Shown: positions 59,482 through 64,000 of the stretch, in pieces
How positions within the stretch are numbered: position 1 is the first letter of the stretch
Layout: the number at the start of each line of letters is the position of its first letter
From: Porodaedalea pini
Taxonomy: Eukaryota > Basidiomycota > Agaricomycetes > Hymenochaetales > Hymenochaetaceae
Assembly (NCBI GenBank): GCA_002794775.1
Contig: NBAY01000037.1
Coordinates: 310,001 to 374,000, forward strand
Length of the DNA stretch: 64,000 bases
Direction of reading: 5' to 3'
Translations under genes and position numbers: made by a program
Notes under the pieces: generated by a model
Told to the model about the DNA's origin: nothing
The model's database searches: none
What the model saw: only the letters and a program-made list of their open reading frames with translations

Positions 59482-60544
59482 TATGTCCTTCTCCCTTATC
59501 CAATAATATCAACTCAAAGCATTATATATATAGCAAGCAATCACTCCCAGTAAGAGTGATTGTAGGCATCACTGCCTCCATCACTGTGACTGCAGTGTTC
59601 CTCTTGCTCATAGGGTTTGTTCTCTTGCATCACTGTCACATATGCGCACAAGCGAGAATCCTTGCACATGACCCTTGTACTATTACACTGGAATGCTGTT
59701 GGCTGTGCTTCTTTGCCATTCTTGAGTGGCATTCATTCCAGAAGTCAAGGAGCAGATGAGAGTGAACCCATGCGACAGTCCACAGTAGTGAAGCCAAAGT
59801 CGAAAAATGTTATTTGGGAAACAATGCAGAATGACAGTTCCTGTGCAGAACTTGAGCATCTGGTTGCAGGTCTACAGTGTTGGTTGGTACTTAACTCATG
59901 GTCATTGTTAAACATCATGACAAGCAACCCATTTGCAGACTCAGGTAATTATCAATGAAACTGCCTTGCTCATTTTGAATAACATCTAAAACAAATCAAA
60001 TTTCAAATGCAGCAAGCAATGATATGAGCCATCACCCATCTGCCGACCAGTCTCTGATACACATCATTGAGGCCATGTCTCAAGTCCAGAATGCCCTCAG
60101 GGTGTCACAGGTCAATGAGATGACAAATCATAGCTCCAGCCCTGCCAGTGACTCCAACTTATATCCGGAGTGGAATGAAGGTCCACATAGCTTGGAGCAG
60201 GGCAAAACTTCACTTTCTCGAAATTCAACTGTAGCTTCAGTCACTCCACCTCCTAGTTACCACATGACGAGTATGTAACACAGATTATACCTTTCTCCAA
60301 GTAGAGCTGGTACGGTTAGAAGCTCACTTCATTCTATCTTGGATTTTGAGTTCTCTCAATATGTAGAATCTCTCAAGCTCATATAGGACTTTCACTGCTG
60401 AACTTTATAGGGACTTACAGACATTTCACGATATGTGTAGATTAAGACACATATGCATGTATTGCACGCAGATTTTTTTTGAAGTTCAAACTCCACCTGC
60501 ATGACAATTCTTTGCACACTGAAAGCAATGGCTCCTTAGTTTTC

Positions 60545-60720
60545 TTCACCAGATTCATCTGCTCTAGAGGATCAGAGTATCATAGGTGAAGAGAAGGTTC
60601 AAGTGAATGAGAGCGAACCAGACGACAAGAGACATTCAGCCTTGACTCTGAATTTCTATAAGGACACTGTTACATGCATGATCTCGACCCCACCCCCATC
60701 TATTCAGATGTGGTCACAAA
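60545..60720 (+). pseudogene. Decayed copy of the last exon of the 42439-43078 gene
   Basis: SSALEDQSIIGEEKVQ then NESEPDDKRHSALTLNFYKD matches SSALEDHSIAGDEKAQ and NESGPDDKSHSASTLNSDKD of the intact gene. A one-base shift then moves PIYSDVVTK into another frame. It lies in the opposite orientation to its relative and downstream of another family member. Dead copy. Confidence 0.75.
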
Positions 60721-61286
60721 GGAAAGGACAACGGTCTGGTCAAATTCTTATAATTTTTTTCTTCTTGATCATCCATGTGCATACAGCAGATAGCTTTCTA
60801 TTAAAATTTCTTGTCAGTGTATTTACAGAACTAATCAAAGGGATCTTTCAAGAAGATGAAAGCAAGCACTGCTCCCCATGATCTTCTTTCATCCACCAAA
60901 CAGATTGTCTGGGCCTGAGGATTCATTGAGAAGGGAAGATTATAAAAATCGGAAAATATATGCATGGATCTCGAGTGTGCTTTTTTTTTAGAGACCGACA
61001 TGAAAATTTTACTTCCAATGCAGAGATTTGTATTGGACAAATTTGAAGTTCAAACTCTGCCATACGCGTCGCTGCACAACTCTTTTATAAAGCCACGTGA
61101 TGAAATGCGAAGCGTTTTCTATGGGTTCTAGATCTTGCTCATTAGCAACTATCTCAGGCTGCTCTCTTGCAATCCATCAAACCCTTGTTTGATAGTATCA
61201 TGGACTTACATTGCTCTCGTAGTCCACGTTACTGTGGCGTTTTCCCTCACAAGACCGGCGTCATCGTGGTTCAACGACTACATAGA
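60721..61286. other. No gene recognised
   Basis: Short ORFs only. The piece 61135-61286 is slightly hydrophobic (VVHVTVAFSLTRP) and is cut by the element at 61287. It could be an old upstream exon, but this is not supported by a start or splice site. Confidence 0.35.
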
Positions 61287-62670
61287 TATGACGTACCAAC
61301 GTAACAAAAAATCAAGTTCCCCCCCGGAGAGTTTGTTTAACCCCCGGAGACAAGAAAAAATTCCCCGGAGCATGTGACATACCCCCGGAGAGCAAAAACA
61401 CCCCCTGGAGAGCAAAACACCCCTGGAGCACAAGACACCCCGGAGAATATTAATAGACAACCCCCAGAAAGTGGATTTGTCATGCATAAAATACCTTTTT
61501 TTCAGCTTCAAAAATCACTAACTTGCTCATTTCTCTATGGAATTGAGTCACTAAATTTCAAAAAATTACCTGAATCATTTACTATGCATATAAGAACCTA
61601 TTCAGTAAAGAGAGTGTATGCAATTAGTCTGACAAGTGAAAGAGGGTCTATCTTACTTGAGACAAATTGCCTCCACAAAAATTTTCTAAGATGTCCCAAG
61701 TAGTTCTAAAATTCCTGATAACCCATGAATACAATTCACCAACAGGTTTCATATCTTTATCTTCAAATTTGAGCTCAGGAAAACCAGGCAAGGATTCTGC
61801 CTGACAATACACCTATTATTTTCAACATGGACATTACACATGGTTACTTCACATTTAAAGCTCAGAATTATTTTATATATATCAGATGATGAATTTAGCA
61901 ATCTATTTGAAGAAATTCCATGAAGAATTGAATGAGATATGTATTTTACAACTTTTTGAGGTGCTGAAATGCAGTGATCACCGCTCTCAAATGATTGTCA
62001 CATGATCGAAACTCCGGGGGATTTTTGGTTCCTCCGGGACCTAGGCCTGTCAGAAAAAAACATATTGTCACATGACATAAAAACATATTTGTAGTCTAAC
62101 ATGCCATTTATCATGGCAGGAAAATCCAGGGTTTTCCGTGAGGGAGGAGTATATCATGGAGTGTTTAGTGGGCTCATATAATTTCAGCCGAAAAAGCTGT
62201 ATATGGACAATGAAACTAATTATAGTCATAAGCGAGAGGATGGAGTGTGAAAAGATTTGGAACCTAATAGCACGTGATTTTTAATTTCCATAAATGGTAG
62301 TCACATGATCTTATTGTGTCATGTGCACTTAGGTTCCAAATCTTTTCACACTCCATCCTCTCGCTTATGACTATAATTAGTTTCATTGTCCATATACAGC
62401 TTTTTCGGCCGAAATTATATGAGCCCCACTAAACACTCCGTGATATACTCCTCCCTCACGGAAAACCCCGGATTTTCCTGCCATGTATATGGCTCCAATC
62501 CGGGGCCAACATTTACAAGCAACAAAAATATGAAAGTACCCCGGACAAAAATACATCACATGACTTTTTTAATGTCTAAATAGGGCAGCTGTTACTGAAT
62601 TTGGGATTTACTGAGCACGTGCATCTGCCTCCGGGGGGAACTTGATTTTTTGTTACGTTGGTACGTCATA
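61287..62670. mobile_element. Large TIR element with nested fold-back, no transposase
   Basis: 1384 bp. Both ends read TATGACGTACCAACGTAACA inward and continue through AAAATCAAGTTCCCCCC. They are flanked by CATAGA at 61281-61286 and 62671-62676 (an 8-base TACATAGA duplication is also possible). The left end has a series of CCCCCGGAG-type repeats every 20-30 bases. Inside, 62105-62268 and about 62328-62484 form another inverted repeat of about 160 bp, and 61740-61990 resembles one arm of the element at 39767-40490. No long ORF. Confidence 0.8.
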
Positions 62671-62806
62671 CATAGAAAATGTAAAGGCCGTCAAAAAGAA
62701 GTGGCCCAAATTTCCCGACTGATCTTCGGATAACGTCTCATCCCCAGGAACCTGTTTTGCAGATAATCGATAGAGGACAGACGTTCTCTCTTTGCTGTCG
62801 CAACAT

Positions 62807-63934
62807 ATGCTTTTCAGGTGGATCTCAGTTCTTATTCTCTCCCTGACTTGCCTCGTTCCTTCCATCCTTGCTGAGGAACTCATACTCGCGACGGACGCAA
62901 GGATGCGATATATATCCGTGCTCAGCGACGCTGTTTGGACGGCCTTTAACACCACTACCGCTCCGGCTTCCTTACCGGCATAGAAACTATCGATACTCAA
63001 GCAAGTGTTGCTTTCACATTCTTTGGCAAGTCGACTTGTGTGTCCTTTTGATCCTGGATGCTGATACGCAAGCCCGTGAAGGCACTTCCATTACGCTCCA
63101 TGCTCTATCAGGTCCTACCTTCCCTACTTTACTGATCACGCTTTCGAACAGTTCATAACAGCCAATTTCACTCAGGACAGCGAAGTCATAACACTGCTGA
63201 ATTTGACAGAGGGCTCTAAGTTATGTCCCTTAACTAACTCTTCTGTGATGATACAAAAAGAAACAGACCCTTCGTCCTCTAACAATGGTGCATGGAATAT
63301 ATTGGCTTTGAGGTGAGTGACCATGTCCCCATGAACAACAAAGCTCATGTTCACTGCAGCTTTTCGCCGTCTAAGAATCTTTCAAGTCCTGGTTATAGCA
63401 GTCGTCCAGCCTTAGCAGAGACACCGTCCTCTTCTTTTTTTTTCAAGCCTATCTTCATCCTTAGGCGGAGGGACCAAGCGCAGATCTGGCTCCGAGCTTG
63501 GTGGCCGTGAAATCTCTGGCACAACTAAGGTATGGGCAGTGATCGGACCATTACTAGGTCTCAACCTCGTTCTTTTCTTCCTCGTCTACCGGATGCTCCG
63601 GCATCGTCGGCTGTTCCGTGATGGCACATGTAGTCTTCATAAAATTATTTCGGAGCGGCCGCGACATCGATCACAGTTCCTCGTAGACCTTTTGCGGTTT
63701 CCTTCACAACGAAGAAGTGGAAGGAGACCCGGTTACACGACAGTAGATGGTAGTGAAGACATACAAAGGATCAACTTCTACGAAGTATCCGACATTGTCT
63801 CAGAGATTCAGTACCCAAGCCCAGTCGCAATCGTGCAAGACCGACAACTGCATCGTCCGCCATCCCCACCAAGTTACATAGAAAGCAACCCATTTACAGA
63901 TCTAGGTATTTGCAGAGCAACTATTTTTGTTTGA
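62807..63934 (+). CDS. PPxY-family membrane protein, runs off the window
   Basis: The ATG at 62807 starts a good signal peptide (hydrophobic stretch ISVLILSLTCLVPSILA, then EELI). The ectodomain has N-glycosylation-like sites and S/T residues. IETIDTQASVAFTFFG at 62975-63030 is in another frame, so an intron or frameshift lies near 62980. The membrane helix VIGPLLGLNLVLFFLVYRML is at 63540-63600, followed by basic residues (RHRRLFRD). The tail exon ends RPPSPPSYIESNPFTDLG with a PPxY motif and the donor GTATTT at about 63906. The next exon probably begins at about 63962. It may be intact or recently broken. Confidence 0.55.
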
Positions 63935-64000
63935 GAACTCCTGCTGAGCGCGTAACTTTCAGCGAACGTAGTTTCGATGCCCAGTAGCGCAAGACATCGG

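Larger units (their letters stand above)
57367..60278 (+). pseudogene. PPxY-family membrane protein split by a Tc1-like element
   Basis: The ectodomain part (about 57400-57886) is rich in S, T and G (TTITSATVETT, GGSSGGNNSSS). After the Tc1-like insertion (57889-59481) comes the membrane helix (VIVGITASITVTAVFLLLIG, 59556-59620). Then the cytosolic exons NVIWETMQNDSSCAELEHLV, SNPFADSG with donor GTAATT at 59945, and an exon ending VTPPPSYHMTSM at 60278 with a PPxY motif. The element sits inside what looks like the donor GTATGT. Broken frames in the ectodomain and low CpG suggest the gene is already dead, though splicing out the enlarged intron cannot be excluded. Confidence 0.55.

Noticed and set aside
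61318..61450. CCCCCGGAG repeats as a minisatellite or CRISPR array
   Set aside because: Spacers vary in length and the repeats sit just inside a TIR, so they are best read as subterminal repeats of the element at 61287-62670.

Overview
The window looks like chromosomal DNA of a basidiomycete fungus, most likely an Agaricomycete. Protein genes are split by many short GT-AG introns (about 35 to 155 bp). The recognisable genes are a fungal etherase-like GST, a drug/polyamine-type MFS transporter, a TVP38 Golgi protein, a CBM1-GH5 mannanase, a kinase with an unusual N-terminal half and an NADP isocitrate dehydrogenase. The rest is dominated by chromodomain-bearing Ty3/Gypsy retrotransposons and TIR DNA transposons.

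Layout. 1-13544: a nest of decayed Gypsy elements on the minus strand. Outer element A (1018-13544) was split by element B (4970-11233), which is flanked by a 5-bp duplication. A third pol scrap lies at 1-57. 14.5-19 kb: a small acidic ORF, the GST, a doubtful small gene and an eight-exon MFS transporter. 19.3-23 kb: a TIR element with an 8-bp target duplication carries a broken, intron-containing piece of CDC48 and sits at the start codon of another transposase remnant. 23.5-28.3 kb: Ser/Thr-rich gene pieces and two long ORFs of unknown type. 28328-34574: a nearly intact, young Gypsy element C with identical-length LTRs, 5-bp duplication, self-priming-type primer site, polypurine tract, frameshift signal and full pol; gag has one premature TGA.

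35.9-43.1 kb: a cluster of single-pass membrane proteins with PPxY tails, mostly decayed, interrupted by a scrambled prolyl-tRNA synthetase pseudogene and a fold-back element; one member (42439-43078) is intact. 43.9-56.9 kb: mostly healthy genes (TVP38, mannanase, kinase, IDH) with two TA-flanked DNA elements around an aspartic-protease fragment. 57.4-64 kb: more PPxY membrane-protein copies, one split by a Tc1-like element and another running off the right edge, separated by a large TIR/fold-back element.

Two processes shape the region. Old retrotransposon copies differ from the young one mainly by CpG to TpG/CpA changes, as expected from methylation and deamination. TIR elements and fold-backs have repeatedly landed in or next to the membrane-protein family and have duplicated or captured host exons (CDC48, and possibly prolyl-tRNA synthetase). 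Gene spans below include introns; exon coordinates are in the evidence. I saw no rRNA, tRNA or CRISPR array.
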